From Manihot esculenta (Eukaryota; Streptophyta; Magnoliopsida; Malpighiales; Euphorbiaceae), in assembly GCF_001659605.2 (NCBI RefSeq), contig NC_035174.2, positions 1,056,389 to 1,120,388 on the forward strand: 64,000 nt of DNA, read 5' to 3'. The notes beneath the pieces were generated by a model that saw only the letters and a program-made list of their open reading frames with translations, did no database searches and was not told the origin of the DNA. Both the position numbers and the translations under genes were made by a program. Shown here piece after piece: positions 1 to 11,515 of the stretch; position 1 is the stretch's first letter; every line of letters starts with the position of its first letter.

Positions 1-133
1 CCTCAACTCTTTCCTGAGTTCTGTAATTAAACTCTCCTTTTCCTGGAAAATAAAGATATAAAGCCCATTTTAATTTGTTTAATATGTAAATGTGGAAGGT
101 AATCTAATAGATATGAAATGTGCAAAAAGATAC

Positions 134-1682
134 CCAAGTGATGGCATCAGATTGTGCTTTAAATGCCCGTAGGACTGAAGTGTATGCTTCTTGCTCAATG
201 TTGTGTATTTGAGTTTCCATATCACTATGAGCCCTTGGTAATGAAGCAGAACCAACTGCTGTAGATCTTCCATTTGCAGCAGGTCGTACCCCACTTTGGA
301 ATCTATTCCGATGTGATGGTGGAAGGTCATCATCAGTACCTATCATTAAAATGATAAAAATTAAGCATGTTAAACTTCCGCTGGATAATAAATGAAGATA
401 GCAATCCCCCCTTGCAAAGGCACACAAGAAACATGCACGCACACACAGACACACGCAGGTATAAAGAAATTATGTAAAACTGAAGAAACTAAACCACAAG
501 TTTTTGATGCAGCAGGAGCTGAGCTTTCAAGAAATTATGACTCTTTCAACATTGTCAAACACATTAAAGCTCTAGCCGTTCAACAGTTTCCAGTATTGCT
601 TCCATTCAATAAAAACATTTATTATGCTGCTCTTCAAATTTCCTATTCAGTGGTTTTCAATATGAGACTGCTCCATGAAAAAAAAGCTTATCCTTTCACA
701 GTGGATGGTTAGATTTGAACTAGAAATTAATTTGACCACATCCTATAGTTTAATGCTTGAATCAAATCCCAGACACAGGCAAATTGTCAGGCTCCTGGCT
801 CATGAACTTAACTCCGTACCACCATTATCAACATTCAAGAATAGAAGTGACTATCAGAATAGAGAAGAAGTGAGAAGGAGACAGAAGAAAGGAAGAGAAC
901 AGTGAAGAATTGAGAAGAAAAGAGAGAATAGAAGAAAAAAAAAGTTTGTTTATTCATTAATGAAGTATCTGTAGACTTGCATTGTGTCTTGTATTTATAC
1001 TCTTGTAATACAAAATTCCAGCTTGCCTATTCAGTGACAACTGACTATTGACTTAATAAGCCAACTAATGACGGCCAACTAGCTGCATCACTAGCTACTC
1101 AACTCAGGTGACTTATATGGCCGCTTCAGTCACAACTCATACAGCATCTGCATCATGCATAAGCAGTAGGATTCTGCCATTTTCAAACCCAAGACATCCT
1201 GGGTCAAGAAAAATATCCTAATACATGCATGCACAAGAACATGCTAGGACATTGCCATCTCACAGATTAATGTATAAACCATCAAACCCAACCCCCACCC
1301 ACCCCCCCCTCCCCCCCCCCCAAAAAAAAAAAAAAAAGAAATAAAAAGAGTAATCCATAGAGTTCTCTTAAACCAATTTTTTACCATATATATAGGTTCT
1401 CAAACCAACTTTTTAAGACATATACAGAAGCTCCAAAAATTCTCATTTTCACCAAGAAAAGGTAGACAGTTGATCTCAAATCTCACGCATCATTTACAGT
1501 ATAGAACTAATAATCTAGTTTAGAAGCTTAAACATCCTATACCTGGTCCCTTCTACTTTGGTCCTCGCATTAACAGTGAACCATAATCCATCAAATGAGG
1601 GACTAAAAAACATGAGCGATTAAATTACAAAAATCAAAACCTTAATTAACTCACCACTACTATCAGAAAGCTCATAGTCCAT
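134..1682 (-). CDS. EML3: EMSY-LIKE protein (EML3-type), first two coding exons, partial at left edge
   Basis: Exon 1 is 1682-1655 (MDYELSDSS plus the first base of a Gly codon, donor GTGAGT). Exon 2 is 339-134, with acceptor AG at 341-340 and donor GT at 133. Spliced, they give 78 codons in frame: [19 protein letters not shown], then a Gly/Ser/Arg linker, then [20 protein letters not shown], the start of the ENT domain. This is the N-terminus of plant EMSY-LIKE proteins, which combine an ENT domain with a Tudor/Agenet-like domain, bind chromatin and act in immunity and development (family knowledge). The rest of the gene lies left of the window. The reading frame visible here is intact, unlike the second copy at 10448-4637. 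The 1.3-kb intron contains a C/A-rich low-complexity tract. Identification is confident; whether this copy is functional cannot be judged from two exons. Confidence 0.85.
1268..1338. repeat. Poly-C/poly-A low-complexity tract in EML intron
   Basis: A run of short C blocks passes directly into a long A run. It lies in intron 1 of the left EML copy and is absent from the matching place in the second copy near 10050. A similar C-run/A-run tract lies at 6342-6367. Confidence 0.8.
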
Positions 1683-2700
1683 ACTTGCAACCACCAGAAA
1701 AGAACTTCGCAAACATAAAAAGCAGGGGAAGTCTGCAAAAACCCCCAAACACCTGAAAAAAAAAAAAAGAATTATCAATAATGAATTTACCCATTTGAAC
1801 TTCAATGGTAAATCTAGCCAACCAAGTTCCTGGTTTACTCCACAAATCTATAAAGTTTACTAGACGCACGGTCACAAGATCAATTTCACAAGCCTTGTGA
1901 ATTACTACAAGCTTTAAACACCAGCCCTCTAAAGCCAAAATAAAGATAATCAACAAATTTAAAGCCTAATTCTCAAAGTAAAGATCCTAAAATCTTCCCC
2001 CAAACCACCAAACTCAAACACAGAAAAAAAATCCATCACAAACTCACCGCTACTATCCACGGTCTGAAAGTCCGTTGAAGCTTCTCCAAACCCTAAAATA
2101 CTCAGTAACCCCTGAAATTGACCACTTTTTTTTTTTTAAAAAAAGAACTGCTAGCACCTTGACAGTTAAAAACTATAATTTTTTGGCTAAAATTCTTCGA
2201 ATTTGAAGCGTGAAGGGGTACGAGTTGGTCCAAATTAGCGAATTCGAAGGTCAGAAACACCCATGAGAAAGGCTCGAACTTTGAGCACTCGGCAGCATTC
2301 AAAACCCGATAATTTGACAGCCAATCCTTTGCTATCCAAGCGAAAATTTAATCTTCAAAGCTCCAAAAAAAGAACAATAGGATGCTTCAAGCTTGGAATT
2401 TTGAGCCCTCCACGACAATTTTGATGAGGTACATTGAGTACATCGAATTCAGAGAAGTTTGTACCCTTTTGAAAGATCCAGGAAGTAATTTTGACAGAAA
2501 TTTGAGTGTAATTCAGAAAAATAGATTTGATCGAGCAAGGATAAAGATGAGCGCGGCCTCAATGACAGGGAACCCGGACTTGAAATGCTTATTATCGCGC
2601 TCTATGTTTTTCCCTTTTTGTTAGTTAACAGTTGATTTTGAGTTCCGCAGCGGCCAATAGGAAACGGTGTCTAACACCGTTCGAGAAGAAAAGGGCCGTC
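1683..2700 (-). promoter_or_regulatory. 5' leader and promoter of the left EML copy
   Basis: The stretch upstream of the EML start (reading leftward) is conserved with 10449-11515 in front of the second EML copy. Shared blocks include one near 2190-2300 matching 11000-11100 and a GC-richer block at 2640-2700 matching 11446-11510 that contains a CCAAT-type GGCCAAT. Conservation in two copies marks the leader and core promoter, but no start site can be fixed from sequence alone. Confidence 0.5.
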
Positions 2701-4257
2701 GTCGAAATTATTTATAGATGCAAAAATAAGTTAATAACTAAACAATCTATATCTATGATTAATATATATGAGAGAAAATAAGAGGTTAATATTAAGATTG
2801 CCAATGCTCATATTCATTTAATAATAATAATAAATAATTTATTATCTAAAATTAAATTTCCTAAACTTTTCTTTAACGGTGCACCACTAATGCATTTTTT
2901 TTTTAAAGATTTAATAATCGAAAAACATAAATACAACGATATAAATAAACTAAGTAAACAATCCAAACTCACAACTAAAAAACCCAATAAGGCATCCATA
3001 CACTCGCCCCAAGTTAAGATCGTCGAAATCCACACTACCAAAGTACAAGAAGAAAATTACAAGACAACGACAACGACAACCCGACTATCCATGTTTAGAA
3101 ACAGGGAAATAAAGAAAATGCAACACAATAAAGTACATACCACACAAACAATTCAGATCAAACACAGGCAACAATCAAAATAAGAGGTCAAATAACAATC
3201 TTGAAAACCACTAAAATCCCACCCAAATTTTATACACATAAAGAAAACCAAATACCACATAAGAGAAAATTAGCGCCTGATAGTTATAGTCTGGTTAGCC
3301 ATAGAACAATTATTGAAAAGCACAACAAAACTCTTGCACCGCCTTCACCCGCCATCAGCAATGACTAAATTGAATAAAAAAATTTTTAAAAAAAATTCCT
3401 TTTAATGACTAACCTAATCAAATAATTCAAATCATAAAACAAAATTTTAAAAAATTCAATTAAAATGTTTTAAATTTCAGTTAAAATAAAAGGATGCTCA
3501 GACATGATTGGTCATCTCATGATCCAATCATGTCCAAACTAGCGATTTTTTTATTTAATTACCATTTAGTTATATCTAATTGAGTATACCACCAAAATTG
3601 AATTTATCTTTAAATCAGACTTACTTGATTTAAAACCTTTGAATCTTTTAATCAAACTTTCTAATTAGTTATATCAAATTGAATATATAACCAAAATTGA
3701 ATTCATTTTTTAATCAAACTTATACCACTTGATTTAAAACCTTTCAATCTTTTAATCAAACTTGTACCTCTTAATTTAAAATCTTTCAATTCGTAATTAG
3801 TTACATCAAATTGAGTATATAACCAAAATTGAATTTGTCTTTTAATCAAATATATGCCACTTGATTTAAAACCTGAAATCAAACCTTTCAGTCTTTTAAT
3901 CAGACTTGTATCCTTTGATTTAAAGCCTTTCAGTTCATAAATTGAAATCAGTCTGTAGCGGTGCTATCTAGGCATACGGGTATATGATTATCAAAGAACT
4001 TGATGAGTTTCAATTTAGTTCATGATGTGAGCACTAAACAGAGTCAAATAAATTCTTAAAAAAATTTTCATATAATAAAACTTCAAAAATAAAAACCCAA
4101 TTGCATTTACTCAGATTTTACAATAACAGAATAATATGTGAAGGAATAATATTATATAAAACATAAATAAAAAATAAAATCAGACCAATGAAGAGGTAAT
4201 CAGATGAGACGCAAAAATGAAGGAAAGAAACAGAACTCCATTTCCTCAAAACATCAA
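2701..4257. other. AT-rich spacer with no supported gene
   Basis: Very AT-rich DNA between the left EML promoter and the SelO-promoter copy. Open frames here are short and of low complexity. It contains the degenerate tandem array at 3565-3945. Confidence 0.6.
3565..3945. repeat. Degenerate tandem array, about three units
   Basis: Units starting near 3568, 3664 and 3797 each begin TTAGTTAnATCnAATTGAnTAT and continue with CCAAAATTGAATT, CTTGATTTAAAACC and TTTTAATCAAACTT blocks. Unit length drifts from about 96 to 150 bp through internal duplication. Confidence 0.65.
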
Positions 4258-4409
4258 CCAGCAGACACCAATAGCTACTACACTACCTCCTGGCCACCGC
4301 CTTCGCTTTCAGCTTTTAGCTAGCCATGACATTTCCTTGTATATCAAACCTGTCAACGTTTTCGGCTGCCATTTTCACATTTAAGAAAAAGATACTTCTA
4401 AACAAAACC
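4258..4409 (+). repeat. Copy of the SelO promoter/5' leader without SelO coding sequence
   Basis: This segment matches 21890-22044, which lies just upstream of the SelO start codon at 22095, in the same orientation. Shared blocks in order include CAGCAGACAC, TTTCAGCTTTTAGCT, GTCAACGTTT, ATTTTCACAT and ACTTCTAAACAAAACCCA. Similarity stops right after this, where sequence linked to the 3' end of the second EML copy begins. It looks like the stub of a duplicated and deleted SelO gene. Confidence 0.75.
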
Positions 4410-5936
4410 CATTTGTAACCTTATAACTTCTTGCATAGATGACCAATTTTAAAGAGATTTTTTCAGAGTATTCACCGAGCCAACATAATTTTACACTAGC
4501 AATTTCCAACATCTAATGAAATCAAAATTACAAAGGAGCCAAACTCCTCCTACCTAACCAGAATGCTATAAGCCCGGCGCTACATACGCTGGGTTGGTCA
4601 CTAAATTAGTCCTACCATACAAAAAAGGTCATTATATCAGTCAGCAATAAGACTACGACACAATATTTCATCGCCATCATCTTGATGTTCAACTGATCCA
4701 ACTCTACCACCTCTTGCCATTTTGTTGCTATCTGATACTCTACCTTCACCGCCCATCTCATTATATGGCCGCTTTCTCCATACTCATCTTGGTCCATTGA
4801 TCGTCCATGGGAAAATGGATGCTCTCCATCTGCTTTTTAAAAAAAAAAAATGAAAGAAAGAAAGACGAGAACAGATGGTATTGATTTCACAATCAATAAA
4901 ATCAATCCATTGCTGCTTTCCAGTGAATAAATCCCATTATCATGGGAAAATCTACAGCATAATAAGCCCATCAGGGTAGCAAGATTTGTATTATATTTTC
5001 ATTCCATCTCACTGATGCTTAACATGGGAAAAATATTGACAAGATAAAATAAAAGCAACTTAGGAGTTGGGGGAACTTCCAGATAAACGTTTGGGCCCAT
5101 CTCTTGCACTCAATTGAGAAAATACTACCAAGGTGACAGAATTGTACACAACTATTACAGGTTAAATCCAAAGACCAAAAAACTACAATTAGATGATACA
5201 ATAGATACACTTTGCTGGACACTATAATAAAAACATGTTCATGTGCAATTAGTTATTACCGCTTTCACCATCAGATGCATCTTCAAGCTTTGCAATTGCA
5301 TCAACTAGTGCTTGTTTGTGTTCCTGCATCAAAGAAAATTAAAAGTCCTGCAATGTTACACTACAGGCCAATACAAGATACTCGTTTCTTACTTTAAGCA
5401 CTTTCTTTGCTGTCTCACTTCAGGATGGCTAGTGCCAAAAACTTTTTCCACCTGTACACAATCATGAAATTAGAGAAGTGTTCTATTCAGTTTGAAGGAG
5501 TGCTCTAGCTACCAGCTTACCTCCTTGATTAGAGCATCCGTGTGAAGTATCTCAATATCCCCTAAAGCCTTTTTTCCAATACCATTTTGCGATAATGGGA
5601 TATATTTTCTAGACTGTCCCTTCATAGTCCCTCTACCTCTTCTTGCACCAGCAAGTGCCCCACCATGAGCCATAGCTTTCTTATTCCCACGACCAGGACC
5701 AGGACGACTACCTCTATTGAAAATTCCTGGGTTCTCCCCTCCCACCTAACATCTTCAGGAGACATCTGCCAATTAAAATATACATATAATTACAAAGTAG
5801 AATGTTTTTTGCCATGAGGACACATTTAGGAGATGAATTGTAAATCACAAAAGAGGAAAATAGATCGCTAATCGCATAAGAGACAAGGTATCATAAGAAT
5901 ATGTACTGTTGTCTGTTCTACAAACTGGCAACCTCT

Positions 5937-5958
5937 GGGGGGGGGGGGGGGGGGGGGG
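5937..5958 (+). repeat. Homopolymer of 22 G
   Basis: An uninterrupted run of 22 guanines in an intron of the EML pseudogene (C-run on the gene strand). It could form G-quadruplexes and is also a common site of sequencing or assembly error. Confidence 0.9.
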
Positions 5959-6714
5959 CGCTGGTGCATGCATGTATGAGAGAAAAAGACACGAGAGGAG
6001 AAGTCAGAGGAAGCAGAGGATTCTCAATCATGTGTCATAAAAAGCACCAGTGGGAAATAAATCATATGATATTTAAAAATATCCCAATCCAATTTGTCAG
6101 CGGGTATAGAAAATGAAGTTCTTACAAAGCAAGCAAACTTAAGATGTATGGAAAGTTTACCTTGAAGATGCTGGAATTCAGTATTTATTATTTATCAAAC
6201 CCCTAAAAATTATGTTGACATATCATAATGTAAATCCCCCAAAACATGCATCATATCAAAGCTGGACATTCAACAAGAAATTTAATGTGTCGATAATATA
6301 AAGGAACCTCAGCACGCTCCTTCCTCAACCCAACCCACCACTCCCCCCCCCCCCCAAAAAAAAAAAAGTTTTAGCATAAAAAATAATGAAATTTCATTTC
6401 AATGGATATTTAGATAAAACTTTTGCATAAGATGTGTCAATATTAAGTTAACTAGTAGAAGGTTAATCCCCGTCTCAGGCCTGATGAAGATGGTTGCGCA
6501 GATGGCAAAGCAAAAGAAGGTGCACCTATGGACAATGAAGCGACCGATTGTGATGCTTTCGTTTCTTGCAGGGGTGCTGAAACAGTAGGGCTAGGTGTGG
6601 GATCATGAGCAGGCTGGGCTGCTCCACATGCCAGGTTGAAGCCCGTTTGTCTTTCTCCATTCCCTAGCATCATAATTTCCCATTAAAGAACAAGACTTAC
6701 AAAAAATTATGTTT

Positions 6715-8347
6715 TTGGAAAAAGCTGCTCGCTGAACAGAGATTGCACAAACATTTGCAGCATAAAAGTATTTCTAAACTTCTGGGTTTAGACTACAAAA
6801 TTATATACAGAAAAGGGGTGGAAAATAAGGTTGTTGATTCCTTATCTAGGCAACCCAGTGGAATAACTCCTACCTCCTTTGTGTTGCAATCATCTATCAC
6901 TCATAAATGGATGACTTCTATTTCTCAAAGTTATGAAGAGGATGACAAAGCTATTGAGCTGATTAAACAACTTTTAGTGGACACTAGTGCCCAACCTGGA
7001 TTCCAATTCAAGAATGGCTTATTGTACCACCAAGATAAGCTTTATGTGAATACAGCTACAAGGCTCAGGTATCAGTTACTTGAACTGTATCATGGCTCTC
7101 CAATGAGTGGTCACTCAGGAATTAATGGTACTTACATCATGCTGAAGAAACACTTTTTTTACTGGTCTAGTATGCTCACTGATGTTGTAAAGTGGATTAA
7201 AGGTTGTGACACTTATGCTAGATGTAAACATGAGAATGTTGCCAATTCAGGCATGCTACAGCCCCTTCCCAAGCCTGGTAGCACATCTCAATGAATTTTA
7301 TTGAGAGTCTTTCCACATCCGAAGGTAAGAATACTATTTTGGTGGGAGTGTGCAGATTAACAAAATATGAGCACTTTATTCCTCTCACTCACCCCTTTAC
7401 AGCATCCACCGTAACTAAATTTTTCATGGATCATGTGTTCAAACTACGTGGAGCACCTGAATCTATCATGTTTGACAGGCATAAGGTTTTTACAAGTTTG
7501 TTCTAGAAGGATCTCTTTAAGTGCATGGACACCACTCCCTCTTTTAGCACAACCTATCACTTTCAAATAGATGAGCAAACAGAAATGATAAACCAATGCC
7601 TAGAAGCTTATCTAAGGTGCACGTGCCACTCTCAACTAGCAGCCTGGCCCAAGTGGATCAGTTTAGCAGCATGGTGGTATAATGCCACTTTTCACAGCTC
7701 CATTAAAATGTCATCCTTCGAGGCATTGTATGGCTATTCCCCTATCTTCTTACCCTTGCCACCTAAAGTACTACCTACTGTGGGCTCCATGGAGGACATG
7801 TTATAGAAACAGCAACTTATTGCCACCCTCAAAGAGAACTTAGCACTGGCCAGGAATAGGATGAAGCAATAAGCAGATAAAAGGGAACTGAGAGAATTTG
7901 AGGTGGGAGATTGGGTATATTTGAGGTTACAACCCTACAGACAGTCTTCTGTGGCCTTAGGACAGAATCTCAAGCTTTCTGCCAAATTTCATGGCCCCTT
8001 CCAAGTGATAGCCAGAGTAAGGAAGGTTGCTTATAAGCCACGGCTACCTCCTAATTCTACAATTCATTCAGTCTTTCATGTTTCATTATTGAAGAAAAAG
8101 TTGGGAGAGCAAATTACTCCTTTGGGGGACTTGCCACTTATGCAAGAGGAAGAAATTATAATAGCCCTATAACAAGTCTTACGGACCAAGACTATCACTA
8201 GAGGTTCCACCACAGTTGTGCAGGGCCTCATTAAGAGGCAGAATTTACCTAAAAAGGATGCAACTTGGGAGGGCCAATCTTTTATTACCTCCCAATTTCC
8301 AAAGATCTCACTTTCTTGGGGACAAGAAAGTACTAATGGAAGGGTAT
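6715..8347 (+). mobile_element. Degraded Ty3/gypsy retrotransposon pol fragment
   Basis: The sequence begins in the end of RNase H (AEQRLHKHLQHKS, YKIIYRKGVENK, DSLSRQ). The integrase zinc-binding region follows (H...GHSGINGTY, then GCDTYARCKH), then the catalytic core (FIESLSTSEGKNTILVG, RLTKYEHFIPL, DHVFKLRGAPESI), and a C-terminal [13 protein letters not shown]...KFHGPF plus [11 protein letters not shown] and a chromodomain-like tail. This order is RNase H then integrase, as in chromodomain gypsy elements. Gag, protease and reverse transcriptase are missing. Frame breaks or stops occur near 7293, at 7504-7506 (TAG), at 7804-7806 and near 7870. It sits inside the EML pseudogene and is an inactive 5'-truncated copy. 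Confidence 0.9.
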
Positions 8348-8648
8348 TGTCACATATCAGAGGATAAAGTGGCATAAGAAGAAGGGTCTAGAAGTTACAG
8401 CAGCAGTAATAGTAAATAAGTAGGATAAGGAAAGGCTGGGTTAGAATGTATGGATATGAGCTGGATAGTTAGTTATAACAACCATAGCTATAAAGGGAGA
8501 GAGAATCATACTGTAAAGCATGTTGGAAATTAATATGAGAAATACAATCTCTCTTCTCTCTCAGATCCCTTCTCTCTTTTCTTCCTTCCTTCTCCAAACC
8601 TCCTTCTCTTCTATCAAACTCCTTGTTAAGGTCTCCTATCTTAACACA
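8348..8648 (+). repeat. Probable 3' LTR of the gypsy fragment
   Basis: It starts TGTCACA straight after a purine-rich ATGGAAGGGTA and ends near AACACA at 8648, giving TG...CA ends. Beyond it, by 8690, the sequence matches the left EML copy (window positions 1 onward). No partner LTR is present, so the right boundary is approximate. Confidence 0.55.
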
Positions 8649-9216
8649 TTAATCCTGGATAAGATCTCCCTGTGCTCCTCATATGATACCCTTTAACTCT
8701 TTCGTGAGTTCTGTAATTAAACTCTCCTTTTCCTGGAAAATAAAGATAAAGCACATTCAAATTTGCTTAATATGTAAATATGGAAGGTACAACATGATAG
8801 ATATAAGAATGTGCAATAGGATACCCATGTGACGGCATCAGATTGTGCTTCAAATGCCCATGGACAGAAGTGTACCCTTCTAGCTCAATGTTGTGTATTT
8901 GAGTTTCCATATCTTTATGAACCCTTGGAAATGAAGAAGAACAAACTGCTGTAGATCTTCCATTCCCAGCAGTTCGTACCCCACTCTGGAATCTATTTCA
9001 ATGTGATGGTGGAAGGTCATCATCAGTACCTATCATTAAAATGATAAAGAATGCAGCATGTTAAACTTTCACTGCATAATAAATGAAGATAACAATCCCC
9101 CCTTGCAAAGGCAAACAAGATGCACACACATGCACATATATATAAATAAAGAAATTATGTAAAACGGAAGTAAATAAATCTCAAGTTTTTTATGCATCAG
9201 GAGCTTGCTTTCAAAA

Positions 9217-9465
9217 AATGAAATTGTAATGATTAGTGCCAACAATAAAATGACTTTATCAGCATTGTCATTACAAATACAATAAAGCTCTAGCTAATTC
9301 AATAGCTTCCAGGTTGTACTGCTTATCCCTTTTTAATTTACAAAGATGAAATTATAATGATTAGTGCCAATAATAAAATGACTCTATCAGCATTGTCATT
9401 TCAAATACAATAAAGCTCCAGCTAATGTAATGGCTTCCAGATTGTATTGTACTGCTTATCACTTT
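9217..9465. repeat. Tandem duplication in the EML pseudogene intron
   Basis: Two adjacent units of about 130 bp share TAATGATTAGTGCCAA, ATAAAATGACT, TATCAGCATTGTCATT and CAAATACAATAAAGCTC. A decayed third partial unit follows to about 9520. The left EML copy has only one corresponding unit. Confidence 0.75.
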
Positions 9466-10064
9466 TCAACAATAGCATGACTCTATCAAAAATAATATAT
9501 AATAGCTTTCACGTTGTACTACTTCCACTAAAAAAAAGTTTATAATGCTGCTCTTCATATTTCCTGTTCAGTGGTTTTCAATATGAGACTCCTCCAATGA
9601 AAAACAACCTTATCCTTTCACATGGGATGGTAAGACTTGAAACCAAAAATTAGTTTGACTGCATCCTATTGTTTAATGCTCAAACCAAATCCCAGATACA
9701 GGCGAATTGTCAGGTTATTGGCTAATGAACCCAACTTCATGCCACCATTATCAACATTCAAGAATAGAAGTGAGTATCAGAATAGAGAAGAAGAGAAGCT
9801 AGAACGAGCCAGAAGAAAGGAAGAGAACAGATAAGAGACGAGAAAAAAATAGCAAATAGTAGAAAGAAGATATAATTGGTTATTAGTTAACAATATATCT
9901 GTACACATAACAAGTACAATACTGCGATTTACATAACCAAGACATCCTGGGTCAAGAAAAAGGTTCATCTAGTATAAGCACATAGAAGAACGTGCTAGCA
10001 CTTCACCATCTCACAGATTAATGTATAAACCATCAAAATACGACCCCCAAGAGTAATCCATATA

Positions 10065-10280
10065 GTTTTCTTAAACCAACCTTTATACCACATAGATAGA
10101 AGCTCACCAAGAAAAACTTGACAATGATCCCAGAATCTCACGCATTACAATATTGAACTAGTAATCTAGTTTAGGAGCTTAAACATCACTTAAACCAACC
10201 TTTTTACCACATAGATAGAAGCTCACCAAGAAAAACTTGACAATGATTCCAGAATCTCACGCATTACAATATTCGTAGTC
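10065..10280. repeat. Second tandem duplication in the EML pseudogene intron
   Basis: Two units offset by about 120 bp share CTTAAACCAACCTTT, ACCACATAGATAGAAGCTC, ACCAAGAAAAACTTGACAAT and CAGAATCTCACGCATTACAA. Confidence 0.8.
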
Positions 10281-10448
10281 CCTTCTACTTCGGACCGTAT
10301 ATCAGCAGTGAACTATAATCCATCATTTCGACCAAAAAAAAAGAAACTATAATCCATCAAACGAGGTCAGAAAATACATGAGCAAGTTATATTATAACAT
10401 CAAAAACTTAATTATCTCACCACTACTATCAGAAAGCTCATAGTCCAT

Positions 10449-11515
10449 CGCAACTCTTCAAAAACTCTTGCAACCACCAGAAATGAACTCGGCAAACATA
10501 AAAAGGGGGACAATCTTCAAAAACCCGCGTAACAAACACCTGAAAGGAAATAAAACAAGTTATCAATAATGAATTTCCCATTTGAACTTAAATGATAAAT
10601 CTGGCCCACTGCAAGCAACTAAGCTCCTGGAAACTCTGCAAAACTATAAAATTTACTAGACGCACGATCACAAGCTAAGTTCCACATACCTTGTGAATTA
10701 ATAGAAGCTTTCAACCCTACTAAAGCCAAAATAAAAATAAATTCAACAAATTAAATCCTAATTCCCAAAATAAAGCTCCAAAAATCTTCCGAAACCACCA
10801 AACTCAAACACAGAAAAAAGTCCATCATAAACTCACCACTACTATCCACGGTCTGCAAGTCCATCGAAACTTTTCCAAACCCTAAAATACTTAGTAACCC
10901 CTGAAATTGACCACTTCATTTTATTTATTTATTTATTTTGAAGAACTGCAAGCACCTCGCGGCAGTCAAAAACTACAAAAAATTTGGGTAAAATTCTTCG
11001 AATTTGAAGCGTGAAGAGATACCACTTGGTCCTAATTAGCGAATTCGGAGGTCAGAAACACCCATCAGAAAGAGTCGAACTTTGAGCACTCCGCAGCAAT
11101 CAAAACCCGATAAATTTACAGCCAATCCTTTTCTATCCAAGCGAAAATATAATCTTCAAAACAGCAAAAAACGAAAAAATACGATGCTTCAAACTTGGAA
11201 TTTTGAGACCTTCACACCAATTTTGAAGATGTACATCGAATTAAGAGAAGTAGTTGCCGCTTTGAAAGATCCAGGAACTAATTTTGGCGGGAACTTGAGG
11301 ACTGAAGAAGAAATTTGAGCGTAAATTCAGAAAAAAAGATTTGATTGAGCAAGGATAGAGATCAGTGCGGGTTCAATGACTGAGGGAACGCGGACTTGAA
11401 AGGCTCATCATCGCGCGTTTTGTTTTAAGTTAGTTAATTTTGAGTTCCGCGGCTGCCAATGGGAAACGGTGCCGTTAGACGCTCTTTGAGAAGAAAAGGG
11501 GCGTCATTGACATAC
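10449..11515 (-). promoter_or_regulatory. 5' leader/promoter of the EML pseudogene
   Basis: Homologous to 1683-2700 in front of the left EML copy, with the same order of blocks, ending in a GC-richer CCAAT-containing block near 11450-11510. It has lost its purpose if the gene is dead, but could still transcribe a truncated RNA. Confidence 0.5.

Larger units (their letters stand above)
4637..10448 (-). pseudogene. EML3: Second EMSY-LIKE copy, pseudogene split by a gypsy fragment
   Basis: Minus-strand remnants in gene order: exon 1 10448-10421 (MDYELSDSS); exon 2 9029-8825; an exon near 6665-6465 (REWRK, then AHDPTPSPTVSA, SQSVASLSIGAP, QPSSSGLRRG); 5765-5521 (MSPEDVRWEG, then RPGPGRG, KGQSRK, SQNGIGKKALGDIEILHTD); 5451-5393 (VEKVFGTSHPE); 5323-5260 (EHKQALVDAIAKLEDASDGE); 4829-4637 (GRSMDQDEYG and the C-terminus). 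Exon 2 has a TGA where the left copy encodes Arg, and is one base shorter than its partner (205 versus 206), which shifts the frame. More frame breaks occur at WEG/ENPG, after HPEV, after DQDEYG, and within the 6665 exon. The exon(s) encoding the rest of the ENT domain are missing and a Ty3/gypsy piece (6715-8648) lies in their place. A clear pseudogene. Confidence 0.85.

Noticed and set aside
940..1190. Extra 250-bp block in intron 1 of the left EML copy as a named transposon
   Set aside because: It is absent from the second copy and looks like an insertion, but I could not find inverted ends or a convincing target duplication.
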